From: an uncultured Bacteroides sp.
Lineage (GTDB): Bacteria; Bacteroidota; Bacteroidia; Bacteroidales; Bacteroidaceae
Direction of reading: 5' to 3'
Length of the DNA stretch: 35,052 bases
NCBI GenBank assembly: GCA_949288715.1
Contig: CASELH010000073.1
Coordinates: 1-35,052 of the forward strand
Each line of letters begins with the position of its first letter. Within the stretch, counting starts at the first letter, position 1. A program made the position numbers and the translations under genes. Of this stretch, positions 1-7,618 are shown in pieces. The notes under the pieces were generated by a model. That model was not told the DNA's origin. It did no database searches and saw nothing but the letters and a program-made list of their open reading frames with translations.

Positions 1-5
1 AAGCA

Positions 6-46
6 ACCGTCACGCGGCAAGATAAAAACAAACGCCGCATGACGGT
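6..46. repeat. Inverted repeat (13-bp arms)
   Basis: ACCGTCACGCGGC at 6-18 faces GCCGCATGACGGT at 34-46 with one mismatch and an A-rich loop. It could be the terminator of a gene to the left of the window or part of the local palindromic repeats. The string AACGCCGCATG recurs in the repeat near 15331. Confidence 0.5.
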
Positions 47-85
47 GGATAAAAAATATAAAATACTTGCGCAAGTCATAGAAAA

Positions 86-160
86 CAGAATGACAGATAA
101 ATGGCGCAGCCCTTAAAAAACTGCGTAAATCTGCGCTCGTCTGCGTCATCTGCGTGCCAT
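86..160 (+). repeat. Dispersed repeat, inverted partner of 34929-35002
   Basis: The segment runs from CAGAATGACAGATA through GGCGCAGCCCTTAA to ATCTGCGTCATCTGCGTG. Read on the minus strand, 34929-35002 gives the same order of motifs with few differences. It belongs to the same broad family as the CACAGATGACACAGAT hairpins elsewhere, with G in place of A/T at several positions, but only one arm is present. Confidence 0.7.
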
Positions 161-175
161 TGCACACACAGCTCA

Positions 176-202
176 GCCGGGAAAACACCTTATTCTCCCG
201 GC
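176..202. terminator. Hairpin GCCGGGA/TCCCGGC, possible terminator
   Basis: Perfect 7-bp arms at 176-182 and 196-202 enclose a 13-nt loop. Only a short TGTTT follows, so intrinsic termination is weakly supported. It may separate the DUF6242 promoter from upstream transcription. Confidence 0.3.
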
Positions 203-285
203 CTGTTTATCGAGAAAAGGCAGGGTATTATCTATAATTTTATATAAAACTTCCCTGATAAGCGCTTTATCGAGAAAATTGTTCC

Positions 286-293
286 TATTTTTG
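286..293 (+). promoter_or_regulatory. Putative Bacteroides -7 box (TATTTTTG)
   Basis: TATTTTTG matches the TAnnTTTG -7 consensus of the Bacteroides primary sigma factor and sits 28 nt before the DUF6242 ATG. A -33 TTTG at the usual 19-21 nt spacing is not obvious; the nearest is TTTA at 266-269. Confidence 0.4.
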
Positions 294-321
294 CAACTTG
301 TAAAATAATTAGCAGCAGACA

Positions 322-1644
322 ATGAGAGTAAAATCGCCATCGATAATCTTAAGTATTCTTTTGGTTTCAATAGCTATGAGCTCATGCCTCAATACGGATG
401 AAGTGACGGAATTCAGCTCTAATGCTTCCATCACGGCTTTTGGCATTGACACCATCTACGGCGTGGAATATGACTTTGAAATAGACCAGATAAGAAACCT
501 TATTTATAACCGCGACTCCTTGCCGGTGAGTGCGGACACCATTATCGACAAGACGCTGATTACCACGCTTTCCACAGCGGGAATGGCTGTCATGTCGGGC
601 GACACGCTGTTCAATGCGGAAGACTCGGTGAACCTGCTTCCGGCCATGAACAAGAGCGGCTCGGAAGGCATGAAGTTCAAGGTATATGCCGCCGACGGCA
701 TCACTACCCGCACCTACACCTTGCAGGTGAGGGTGCATCGGCAAGACCCCGACTCGCTGGTGTGGAAAAACATGCCGTCGTTCAGCACGGCGATAAATCC
801 GGGCGAACAGAAGGCGGTGGTGTTCAATGATGAACTGCTGGTCTACACCTCTTACCACACGTTGTATCGTACTCCTGCTACAGCCGACCCTTGCGTGTGG
901 ACTGCTGCCGGGGTAGCCGGCTTGCCTGCCGATGTGCGCCTGTCTACCATGCTGGCCTATGAGGGGAGCCTTTATGCCGTGAGCGGTAGTCGTGAGGTTT
1001 ATCGCTCGGCCGACGGGCTGACGTGGACCGCTGTGCCGGGCCTGGGCAACCGTGTGGTGGCCTTGATAGGCGAGGTGGGCGGTCGGCTGGCCGGCATTGT
1101 GGAAGGCGAAACGGATGGGAAAAACTACTTCAACACTTGCGACGGCACGGCATGGAGCACAGACAGCCCGCTGCAGGAAGTGCCGGAGGGCTTCCCCCTG
1201 GAAGGCTTGTGTGCCACCCATGCCACGAATGGCAATGGCATTGTGAAGACCGTGGTGGTGGGCGAACCTTATGCCGGACAAGAGGCTACCGTGCCTTGGA
1301 GCACGGAAAACGGCACACTGTGGGTGCCCTATGATACGGATGCAGCCGCTTGCCCGGTGATGAGCCATCCGTTCATGGGTTATTATGGCGGCGAGTTTTG
1401 CCTGTGGGGCGGCCAGATGGATGCCATCTACACCTCGCGGACGGGCATTGCATGGTACGAGACGGAAGAGAAGTTCTTGCTTCCGGAGGCTTTTGCCGGA
1501 AAGACGAATTACTCCATTGTGATAGACCCTACGGTGGATGCCAACGACAAGCGTGATTACATTTGGGTGGTATTCGGGGGCAACGGCACCGCCAATGAGG
1601 TGTGGAGAGGCCGCCTGAATAAGCTTGGATTCATAGAATATTGA
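322..1644 (+). CDS. DUF6242-type exported lipoprotein
   Basis: The product is 440 aa. A type II signal peptide ends in the lipobox Met-Ser-Ser-Cys with Cys22, so it is probably a lipid-anchored envelope protein. Residues 35-140 (SITAFGIDTIYGVEYDFEIDQ and a TYTLQVRVH-type strand near 132-138) resemble the N-terminal part of Bacteroides proteins annotated DUF6242. The rest reads as repeated short blades (VYTSYHTLYRT, LYAVSGSREVYRS, FCLWGGQMDAIYTS), which suggests a beta-propeller-like fold. The stop codon is followed directly by uppS, so the two are probably one operon. The biochemical role is unknown; I infer an envelope function only from location and neighbours. Confidence 0.85.
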   Translation: MRVKSPSIILSILLVSIAMSSCLNTDEVTEFSSNASITAFGIDTIYGVEYDFEIDQIRNLIYNRDSLPVSADTIIDKTLITTLSTAGMAVMSGDTLFNAEDSVNLLPAMNKSGSEGMKFKVYAADGITTRTYTLQVRVHRQDPDSLVWKNMPSFSTAINPGEQKAVVFNDELLVYTSYHTLYRTPATADPCVWTAAGVAGLPADVRLSTMLAYEGSLYAVSGSREVYRSADGLTWTAVPGLGNRVVALIGEVGGRLAGIVEGETDGKNYFNTCDGTAWSTDSPLQEVPEGFPLEGLCATHATNGNGIVKTVVVGEPYAGQEATVPWSTENGTLWVPYDTDAAACPVMSHPFMGYYGGEFCLWGGQMDAIYTSRTGIAWYETEEKFLLPEAFAGKTNYSIVIDPTVDANDKRDYIWVVFGGNGTANEVWRGRLNKLGFIEY

Positions 1645-1650
1645 GTGAAA

Positions 1651-2385
1651 ATGCTATATAAGGAACAAATAGACTTGAAGCGGGTGCCCCGGCATGTGGC
1701 CATCATTATGGATGGAAACGGGCGGTGGGCAAAGCAACGCGGCCGCGAACGCAGCTACGGACACCAGAAGGGGGCCGAGACCGTGCACCTCATCGCAGAA
1801 GAAGCGGCAAGGCTGGGTGTAGGCTACCTTACTTTATATACCTTCTCGACGGAAAACTGGAACAGGCCTTCGGATGAGGTGGCGGCCCTGATGGGGCTGC
1901 TGTTCGACTCCATCGAGGAGGAGACCTTTATGAAGAATAACATCAGTTTCCGCATCATAGGCAATATGGAGAAGCTGCCTGCCAACGTGCAGCAGCGCCT
2001 GAACGACTGCATAGCCCACACGGCGCAGAACACGGGCATGTGCCTGGTGCTGGCGCTGAGTTACTCCTCGCAGGAGGAGATAACGGAAGCTGTCCGCCGG
2101 ATAGCCAAACAGGTGCAGGCCGGGCAGCTGAAGCCGGAAGACATAGACAGCACCGTGGTGGCCGGGCAGCTGATGACAAACTTTATGCCCGACCCCGACT
2201 TGCTGATACGCACGGGTGGGGAACTGCGGCTGAGCAACTACCTGCTGTGGCAATGCGCTTACACGGAGCTGTACTTCTGCGATACTTATTGGCCCGATTT
2301 TCACGAAGAGGATTTCTGCAAGGCTATTTGCGACTATCAGAAACGTGAGCGCAGATTCGGCAAGACCAGTGAGCAGGTAGGTTGA
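1651..2385 (+). CDS. uppS: Isoprenyl transferase (undecaprenyl diphosphate synthase)
   Basis: UppS condenses isopentenyl diphosphate units onto farnesyl diphosphate to make the C55 carrier lipid used for peptidoglycan, O-antigen and capsule assembly. The family signature is clear: [17 protein letters not shown] with catalytic Asp21, then [14 protein letters not shown], and near the C-terminus [19 protein letters not shown] and AYTELYF. The length (244 aa) is typical. I prefer ATG 1651 because [13 protein letters not shown] aligns with the usual family start; a GTG at 1645, directly after the previous stop codon, would add two residues. It lies between the DUF6242 gene and bamA, probably in one operon with them. 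Confidence 0.95.
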   Translation: MLYKEQIDLKRVPRHVAIIMDGNGRWAKQRGRERSYGHQKGAETVHLIAEEAARLGVGYLTLYTFSTENWNRPSDEVAALMGLLFDSIEEETFMKNNISFRIIGNMEKLPANVQQRLNDCIAHTAQNTGMCLVLALSYSSQEEITEAVRRIAKQVQAGQLKPEDIDSTVVAGQLMTNFMPDPDLLIRTGGELRLSNYLLWQCAYTELYFCDTYWPDFHEEDFCKAICDYQKRERRFGKTSEQVG

Positions 2386-2451
2386 AACGGGACATCATGA
2401 AAGTAGAATAAAACGATTAAGGACTAACATATATAACTATAATTCACAGCA

Positions 2452-5088
2452 ATGCATTATCGTATTTTCTCTATAGTCATTATGCTCATCTGTATGTGTC
2501 TGGGCTCGTTGCAGGGCATGGCGCAAGAAACAGCCGATACGGTGAGCGATGAAAAGCCTGTGATTCTGTATTCCACTCCGCAAAAATATGAGATAGCCGA
2601 CATCAAGGTGGAAGGGGCGGATAATTATGAGGACTATGCCATTATCGGATTGTCCGGCTTGAGCAAAGGGCAGGTCATCACCATTCCGGGCGACGAGGTG
2701 ACGCAGGCATGCAAGCGCTACTGGAGGCATGGCTTGTTTTCGGACGTAAGCATCACGGCCGACAAGATAGAAGGCGATAAGGTGTGGCTGACCATCCACC
2801 TGACCATGAGTCCGCGCGTGTCCGACATCCAGTATCACGGGGTGAAGAAATCGGAGCGTGAAGACTTGGAGGCAAAGATAGGCATGATTAAGGGCAGCCA
2901 GATTAATGCCAATGCCATAGACCGTGCCAAGACATTGATTAAGCGCTACTTTGACGACAAGGGATTCAAGAATGCGGAAGTCATCATCGACCAGAAGGAA
3001 GACCCGGAGAAGGAAAACCAAGTGATTGTGTCGGTCAACATTGACAAGAAAGAGAAAATCAAAGTACACCATATTGAAATAGTAGGCAACAAGGCGCTCT
3101 CCACCAAGAAGCTGAAGCGCGTGATGAAAAAGACGAACGAGAAGGGCAAGCTGATAAACCTGTTCCGCACCAAGAAGTTTGTGGAGGAGAACTATGAGGC
3201 CGACAAGCAGCTCATCATCGACAAGTACAACGAACTGGGCTACCGCGATGCCATGATTGTGCGCGACAGCATCAGCCAGTATGACGACCGCACGGTAGAC
3301 GTGTATATGGAGATTGAGGAAGGGCAGAAGTACTACTTGCGCAACATCACGTGGGTGGGCAATACGCTTTATCCCTCAGAACAGCTGAACTACCTGCTGC
3401 AGATGAAGAAGGGCGATGTATACAACCAGAAATTGCTGGAAGAACGCACCGTGACGGATGATGATGCCATCGGCAACCTGTATTACAACAACGGTTACCT
3501 GTTTTACAACCTTGAGCCGGTGGAGGTGAACATTGTGGGCGACTCTATCGACTTGGAAATGCGCATCTACGAGGGCAACCAGGCTACCATCAACAAGGTG
3601 ATGATCAGCGGTAACGACCGCCTGTATGAAAACGTGGTGCGCCGTGAGTTGCGTACCCGTCCGGGGCAGTTGTTCAGCCGCGAAGACCTGATGCGTTCTT
3701 ACCGTGAAATTGCCCAGATGGGACACTTCGACCCCGAGCAGATTAATCCGGACATACAGCCCCGCCCTGAGGACGGCACGGTGGATATTGACTACCAATT
3801 GGTGTCCAAGGCCAACGACCAGGTGGAATTCTCCGCGGGCTGGGGACAGACAGGCGTCATCGGCAAGCTGAGCTTGAAGTTCACCAACTTCTCACTGGCC
3901 AACCTGCTGCATCCGGGCGAGAACTACCGGGGCATCTTGCCGCAGGGCGACGGACAGACGCTGACCTTGAGCGGACAGACCAATGCCCGCTACTACCAGC
4001 AGTACAGCATTTCGTTCTACGACCCATGGTTCGGGGGCAAGCGGCCTAATGCCTTCTCTATCTCGGCATTTTACTCCCGGCAGACGGATATCAGCAGCCA
4101 ATATTACAACGATGCCTATTATAATAACTTCTACAACAGTTATTACAGCGGCCTGTATGGCTATGGCATGTATAACTACGGCAACTACACCAGCTATGAG
4201 AATTATTATGACCCGGATAAGTCGGTGCAGATGTTTGGTTTTGCCGTAATGTTTGGTAAACGCTTGAATTGGCCGGACGACTACTTCCAGTTTACCGCCG
4301 AGTTGTCTTACCAACGCTACATCTTGAGCGACTGGCAGTATTTCCCGGTGACGGATGGCAGTTGCAACGACTTCAGCATCAACCTTACGTTGTCGCGCAG
4401 CTCTATAGACAATCCCATCTACCCGCGCCAGGGCTCAGAGTTCTCGTTGTCGGCTCAGCTGACTCCGCCTTATTCACTGTTTGACGGGGTGGACTACAGC
4501 AAGTACAACACCAACAATCAGGACGACATGAACAAGATGCACAAGTGGGTGGAATACCATAAGTGGAAATTCCGCTCGAAGGTGTACATTCCGTTGATGG
4601 ACCCCTACACGGTGAAGCATACGCCGGTGCTGATGGGGCGTGTGGAATTCGGCTTGCTGGGCCACTACAACAAGCATAAACGTTCGCCCTTCGGCACGTT
4701 TGAAATGGGTGGCGACGGCATGACCGGCTACTCCAGCTATGCCACAGAGACCATTGCCCTGCGTGGTTATGAAAACGGCTCGTTGTCTTCTTACGGTTAT
4801 GAGGGCTATGCCTACACGCGCTTGGCCATGGAGTTGCGCTACCCGCTGATGTTGGAGACCAGTACCAGTATTTATGCCTTGGCTTTCGTGGAGGCCGGTA
4901 ATGCCTGGCAGGATGTGGCCGACTTCAATCCTTTCGACCTGAAGCGCTCGGCAGGCGTAGGTGTGCGCATCTTCCTCCCGATGATTGGTATGATGGGTAT
5001 CGACTGGGCCTACGGTTTCGACAACGTGCGTGGCTCCAGCCAGTATAGCGGCAGCCAGTTCCACTTCATACTGGGACAGGAATTCTGA
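2452..5088 (+). CDS. bamA: Outer-membrane protein assembly factor BamA
   Basis: BamA folds and inserts beta-barrel proteins into the outer membrane. The 878-aa product has a signal peptide ending near QGMAQ. A run of POTRA-like repeats follows, with recurring openings such as YEIADIKVEGADNY, VHHIEIVGNKAL, YLRNITWVGNTLY and INKVMISGNDRLY. From about residue 450 comes a barrel rich in aromatic alternating strands. The barrel holds a Tyr-rich stretch (SQYYNDAYYNNFYNSYYSG, near residues 544-562) that looks like a long lineage-specific loop. The LRGYENGSL segment corresponds to the conserved VRGF-type barrel motif, and the protein ends in Gln-Glu-Phe, the usual C-terminal aromatic signal. It is followed by two OmpH/Skp-type chaperone genes, a standard arrangement. 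Confidence 0.96.
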   Translation: MHYRIFSIVIMLICMCLGSLQGMAQETADTVSDEKPVILYSTPQKYEIADIKVEGADNYEDYAIIGLSGLSKGQVITIPGDEVTQACKRYWRHGLFSDVSITADKIEGDKVWLTIHLTMSPRVSDIQYHGVKKSEREDLEAKIGMIKGSQINANAIDRAKTLIKRYFDDKGFKNAEVIIDQKEDPEKENQVIVSVNIDKKEKIKVHHIEIVGNKALSTKKLKRVMKKTNEKGKLINLFRTKKFVEENYEADKQLIIDKYNELGYRDAMIVRDSISQYDDRTVDVYMEIEEGQKYYLRNITWVGNTLYPSEQLNYLLQMKKGDVYNQKLLEERTVTDDDAIGNLYYNNGYLFYNLEPVEVNIVGDSIDLEMRIYEGNQATINKVMISGNDRLYENVVRRELRTRPGQLFSREDLMRSYREIAQMGHFDPEQINPDIQPRPEDGTVDIDYQLVSKANDQVEFSAGWGQTGVIGKLSLKFTNFSLANLLHPGENYRGILPQGDGQTLTLSGQTNARYYQQYSISFYDPWFGGKRPNAFSISAFYSRQTDISSQYYNDAYYNNFYNSYYSGLYGYGMYNYGNYTSYENYYDPDKSVQMFGFAVMFGKRLNWPDDYFQFTAELSYQRYILSDWQYFPVTDGSCNDFSINLTLSRSSIDNPIYPRQGSEFSLSAQLTPPYSLFDGVDYSKYNTNNQDDMNKMHKWVEYHKWKFRSKVYIPLMDPYTVKHTPVLMGRVEFGLLGHYNKHKRSPFGTFEMGGDGMTGYSSYATETIALRGYENGSLSSYGYEGYAYTRLAMELRYPLMLETSTSIYALAFVEAGNAWQDVADFNPFDLKRSAGVGVRIFLPMIGMMGIDWAYGFDNVRGSSQYSGSQFHFILGQEF

Positions 5089-5115
5089 TGAATGAAGAAT
5101 TAAGAATGAAGAATG

Positions 5116-5141
5116 AAGAAGGAAGAATCTCCCTTCTTTTT
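5116..5141 (+). terminator. Weak intrinsic terminator or attenuator after bamA
   Basis: AAGAAGG at 5116-5122 pairs with CCTTCTT at 5132-5138 and runs into a T tract. It sits in a GAAGAAT-rich spacer between bamA and the first ompH gene. It may reduce rather than end read-through. Confidence 0.4.
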
Positions 5142-5166
5142 GTCAACACATAAAAAAGACGCTGTT

Positions 5167-5685
5167 ATGAAAAAGAATCTTTTACTAATGTTCCTGTTGC
5201 TTGCCGTAGGCACAGTGACAGCCGGCGCGCAGAAGTTCGCGCTTATCGACATGGAGTACATCTTGAAGAACATCCCGGCCTATGAGAGTGGCATGAGCCA
5301 GTTGGAGCAAGATTCCAAACAATGGCAGGCGGAAGTGGAAAAACTTGGCGAAGAAGCCAAGAACATGTATAAGGATTATCAGTCCAAGGTATCTACCTAT
5401 ACCGACGCAGAGCGCAGCAAGCAGGAAGAAGCCGTCATAGCCAAGGAAAAAGAGGCGGCCGACCTGCGCATGAAATATTTCGGCCCCGAGGGTGAGCTTG
5501 CCAAGAAGCGCGCGGAGCTGATGCGCCCCATTCAGGACGCCATATACAATGCCGTCAAGGACATTGCCACGCAGCAAGGCTATGCTTTGGTGGAAGACCG
5601 TGCTTCGGCTACCAGCATTATCTTTGCATCGCCGGCCATCGACATCAGCGACGAGGTGCTGGCCCGCATGGGGTATGCCAACTGA
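5167..5685 (+). CDS. OmpH/Skp-family periplasmic chaperone (first copy)
   Basis: Skp-like proteins hold unfolded outer-membrane proteins in the periplasm before BamA insertion. The product is 172 aa. A signal peptide (MKKNLLLMFLLLAVGTVTAGAQ) is followed by the short strand KFALIDMEYILKNIPAYES. Then comes a long charged coiled-coil (about residues 40-125, rich in Lys/Glu/Gln) and a return strand GYALVEDRASATSIIFASP. I chose ATG 5167, not the in-frame ATG at 5113, because 5167 places the signal peptide at the N-terminus; the upstream codons translate the GAAGAAT-type spacer. The second copy lies 112 bp downstream behind its own promoter. Confidence 0.9.
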   Translation: MKKNLLLMFLLLAVGTVTAGAQKFALIDMEYILKNIPAYESGMSQLEQDSKQWQAEVEKLGEEAKNMYKDYQSKVSTYTDAERSKQEEAVIAKEKEAADLRMKYFGPEGELAKKRAELMRPIQDAIYNAVKDIATQQGYALVEDRASATSIIFASPAIDISDEVLARMGYAN

Positions 5686-5724
5686 CGTTCAGCGGCTTGC
5701 AAAAGGTTAAAATAGGGCAGCTTA

Positions 5725-5756
5725 TTTGGTGATACCCTCAGTTTGCGTTATATTTG
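5725..5756 (+). promoter_or_regulatory. Bacteroides-type promoter for the second ompH gene
   Basis: TTTG at 5725-5728 (-33) and TATATTTG at 5749-5756 (-7, TAnnTTTG) are separated by 20 nt, as expected for the Bacteroides primary sigma factor. The downstream ATG is 41 nt away. This is the best-formed promoter in the window. Confidence 0.75.
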
Positions 5757-5797
5757 CGTCGTACTAATGAACAATCAATCAAAATAAACTAAATATT

Positions 5798-6301
5798 ATG
5801 CTTAAAAAAATCGTACTTGCAGCCATCCTGGCTCTTCCGCTGAGCGTGATGGCACAGACTAAATTCGGGCACATGAACTCCCAGGAAGTGATTACGGCCA
5901 TGCCGGAATACACAAAAGCCCAGGCTGACCTCGATGCCATGGCCAAACAATACCAGGAAGAAATGCAGCGGACACAAGAAGAATTCAACAAGAAATACCA
6001 GGAATTCTTGGCGCAGGCTGACTCGTTGCCTAAGAACATTGCCGAGCGCCGCCAAAAGGAATTGCAGGACATGGATCAACGCCAGCAGCAATTCCAGCAG
6101 GAGGTTTACCAATCCATGCAGAAGGCACAGCAGGATGCCCTGACCCCTATCTATCAGAAGCTGGAGACCGCCATACAGGCAGTAGGCAAGGCTGAGGGCG
6201 TGATTTACATCTTTGACATTGCCCGCACGCCGGTGGCTTATATCGGTGCCGAGAGCATTGACCTCACGGCTAAGGTGAAGACCCAATTGGGTATTAAGTA
6301 A
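5798..6301 (+). CDS. OmpH/Skp-family periplasmic chaperone (second copy)
   Basis: The product is 167 aa with a cleavable signal peptide (MLKKIVLAAILALPLSVMAQ). It has the same plan as its neighbour: a strand TKFGHMNSQEVITAMPEYTKA, a Gln/Lys/Glu-rich helical hairpin (about residues 45-125), and a closing strand GVIYIFDIARTPVAYIG. It is divergent from the first copy in sequence, so the pair is an old duplication. It has its own promoter just upstream and a strong terminator just downstream, so it can be expressed alone. The inferred role is periplasmic chaperoning of outer-membrane proteins. Confidence 0.9.
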   Translation: MLKKIVLAAILALPLSVMAQTKFGHMNSQEVITAMPEYTKAQADLDAMAKQYQEEMQRTQEEFNKKYQEFLAQADSLPKNIAERRQKELQDMDQRQQQFQQEVYQSMQKAQQDALTPIYQKLETAIQAVGKAEGVIYIFDIARTPVAYIGAESIDLTAKVKTQLGIK

Positions 6302-6334
6302 GGAAATCACAAGTTTTTTTCTTCCATAACTAAA

Positions 6335-6385
6335 AGAAAGGGGTTGCTTGAGCATTTCGGGCAACCCCTTTCTGATTTATTTTCT
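6335..6385 (+). terminator. Strong intrinsic terminator after the ompH pair
   Basis: A perfect 13-bp stem is formed by AGAAAGGGGTTGC (6335-6347) and GCAACCCCTTTCT (6361-6373), followed by GATTTATTTTCT. This closes the uppS-bamA-ompH unit. A TACTTTTG box (6387-6394), a possible -7 element for murI, follows at once. Confidence 0.85.
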
Positions 6386-6412
6386 ATACTTTTGTGGCAT
6401 GTAAGTAACTCT

Positions 6413-6566
6413 AAATGGGAATTTATATGGCACACAGATGACACAGATTCTACGTGATGACCACAGATACATAGTGAAAAAATAAAAACTGTGTAAATCT
6501 GTCCCATCTGTGTAAATCTGTCCCATCTGTGTCATCTGTGTGCCGCCCCGCTAAATTATCATTTAA
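6413..6566 (+). repeat. Long hairpin repeat, copy A
   Basis: The arms GGCACACAGATGACACAGAT (6429-6448) and their exact reverse complement (6525-6544) enclose a 76-nt loop with ACGTGATGACCACAGATACATAG and an A/T-rich centre. The outer part ends in GCCCCGCTAAATTATCATTTAA. The right arm carries an internal duplication (ATCTGTCCCATCTGTGTAA then ATCTGTCCCATCTGTGTC). Near-identical copies lie at 15368-15503 (same orientation) and 21441-21588 (opposite). Copy A lies between the possible -7 box at 6387 and the murI ATG, so it may be transcribed as part of the murI leader. Confidence 0.9.
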
Positions 6567-6601
6567 CGTTGTACACTTACTTATGCTAATCATTTGCATC
6601 C

Positions 6602-7441
6602 ATGAAACAATTATTTTCTAACACTTCCGGCCCTATCGGCATTTTCGATTCTGGCTATGGGGGGCTTACTATCTTGAGCAAAATCAGGGAAACGCTGCCC
6701 GGCTACGACTATGTCTATCTGGGCGACAATGCCCGCACACCTTATGGCTCGCGCTCGTTCGAGATTGTTTATGAGTTTACCTTGCAGGCAGTGACCCGAC
6801 TTTTCGAGATGGGTTGCCCGCTGGTCATCCTGGCCTGCAACACTGCCTCGGCAAAAGCCTTGCGCAGCATACAGGTGAACGACTTGCCCCGCCTCGACCC
6901 CTCGCGCCGCGTGCTGGGGGTCATCCGCCCTACGGTGGAGTGCATAGGCGGCATCACGCTGAGCCGCCACGTGGGGGTGCTGGCCACGGCGGGCACTATC
7001 CGTTCGGAGTCTTATCCGCTGGAGGTGCATAAGCTGTTTCCCGACATACAGGTCACGGGGCAAGCCTGCCCCATGTGGGTGCCTTTGGTGGAGAACAACG
7101 AAGCGCAGAGTGCCGGTGCCGATTACTTTGTGCGCCAATATATCGATAGCCTGCTGGCGGCCGACCCGCAGATAGATACCGTCATACTAGGCTGTACGCA
7201 TTACCCCCTTCTGTTGCCCAAGATAAAGCAGTACATGCCTGCCGGCATCAGCATCGTGGCGCAGGGCGAATTGGTGGCCGATAGCCTGAAAGACTACCTG
7301 TGCCGCCACCCGGAAATGGATGCCCGCTGCACCCGTGGAGGGCAGTGCCGCTACTACACCACCGAGGCTGAGGAGAAGTTCTGCGAGTCGGCCTCCACTT
7401 TTCTGAAAGAGGATATCTCCGTGAGGCAGATAGAGCTTTAG
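6602..7441 (+). CDS. murI: Glutamate racemase
   Basis: MurI interconverts L- and D-glutamate, supplying D-Glu for the peptidoglycan stem peptide in the cytoplasm. The 279-aa product has the family landmarks: GPIGIFDSGYGGLTILSKI with Asp16 and Ser17, YLGDNARTPYGSRS, LVILACNTASAKALR with catalytic Cys79, and VILGCTHYPLL with the second catalytic Cys198. The length is normal. It is separated from the ompH genes by a terminator and the 154-bp copy A repeat, so it probably has its own promoter; its leader would then include the large hairpin. It converges with the minus-strand DUF6377 gene across a 7-bp tandem repeat. Confidence 0.95.
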   Translation: MKQLFSNTSGPIGIFDSGYGGLTILSKIRETLPGYDYVYLGDNARTPYGSRSFEIVYEFTLQAVTRLFEMGCPLVILACNTASAKALRSIQVNDLPRLDPSRRVLGVIRPTVECIGGITLSRHVGVLATAGTIRSESYPLEVHKLFPDIQVTGQACPMWVPLVENNEAQSAGADYFVRQYIDSLLAADPQIDTVILGCTHYPLLLPKIKQYMPAGISIVAQGELVADSLKDYLCRHPEMDARCTRGGQCRYYTTEAEEKFCESASTFLKEDISVRQIEL

Positions 7442-7443
7442 GA

Positions 7444-7618
7444 AATTGAGAATTGAGAATTAAAAATTAAAAAATAAGAATGAGGAATAGAAAACTAAAT
7501 GACAGTTAACACCACGATTCCCTATTTCTCAATTCTTAATTCTCAATTCTCAATTCTCAATTCTCAATTCTCAATTCTCAATTCTCAATTCTCAATTCTC
7601 AATTCTCAATTCTCAATT
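7444..7618. repeat. (CTCAATT)13 tandem tract with an inverted GAGAATT block
   Basis: From 7528 to 7618 there are thirteen 7-bp units of CTCAATT (the second is CTTAATT). The complementary form, AATTGAGAATTGAGAATTAA, occurs at 7444-7463 just after the murI stop. Together they can fold into a long A/T-rich hairpin between two convergent genes. The tract runs into the TAA of the DUF6377 gene (7618-7620). A relative lies at 12140-12176. Confidence 0.9.

Larger units (their letters stand above)
1..321. other. Intergenic region before the DUF6242 gene, filled with hairpins and repeats
   Basis: No credible gene is seen on either strand. The stretch holds a 13-bp-arm hairpin (6-46), a repeat copy (86-160) matching the far end of the window in inverted orientation, a 7-bp-arm hairpin (176-202) and a likely -7 promoter box (286-293). 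The string TTTATCGAGAAAA occurs twice, near 206 and 266, and the second copy lies just upstream of the -7 box. That direct repeat could be a regulator site, but this is only an inference. Confidence 0.6.

Noticed and set aside
5113-5166. An N-terminal extension of the first OmpH-like protein
   Set aside because: It translates the GAAGAAT spacer and hairpin and would bury the signal peptide; ATG 5167 is better.
7528-7618. CRISPR array
   Set aside because: The units are 7 bp with no spacers and there are no cas genes. It is a simple tandem repeat.
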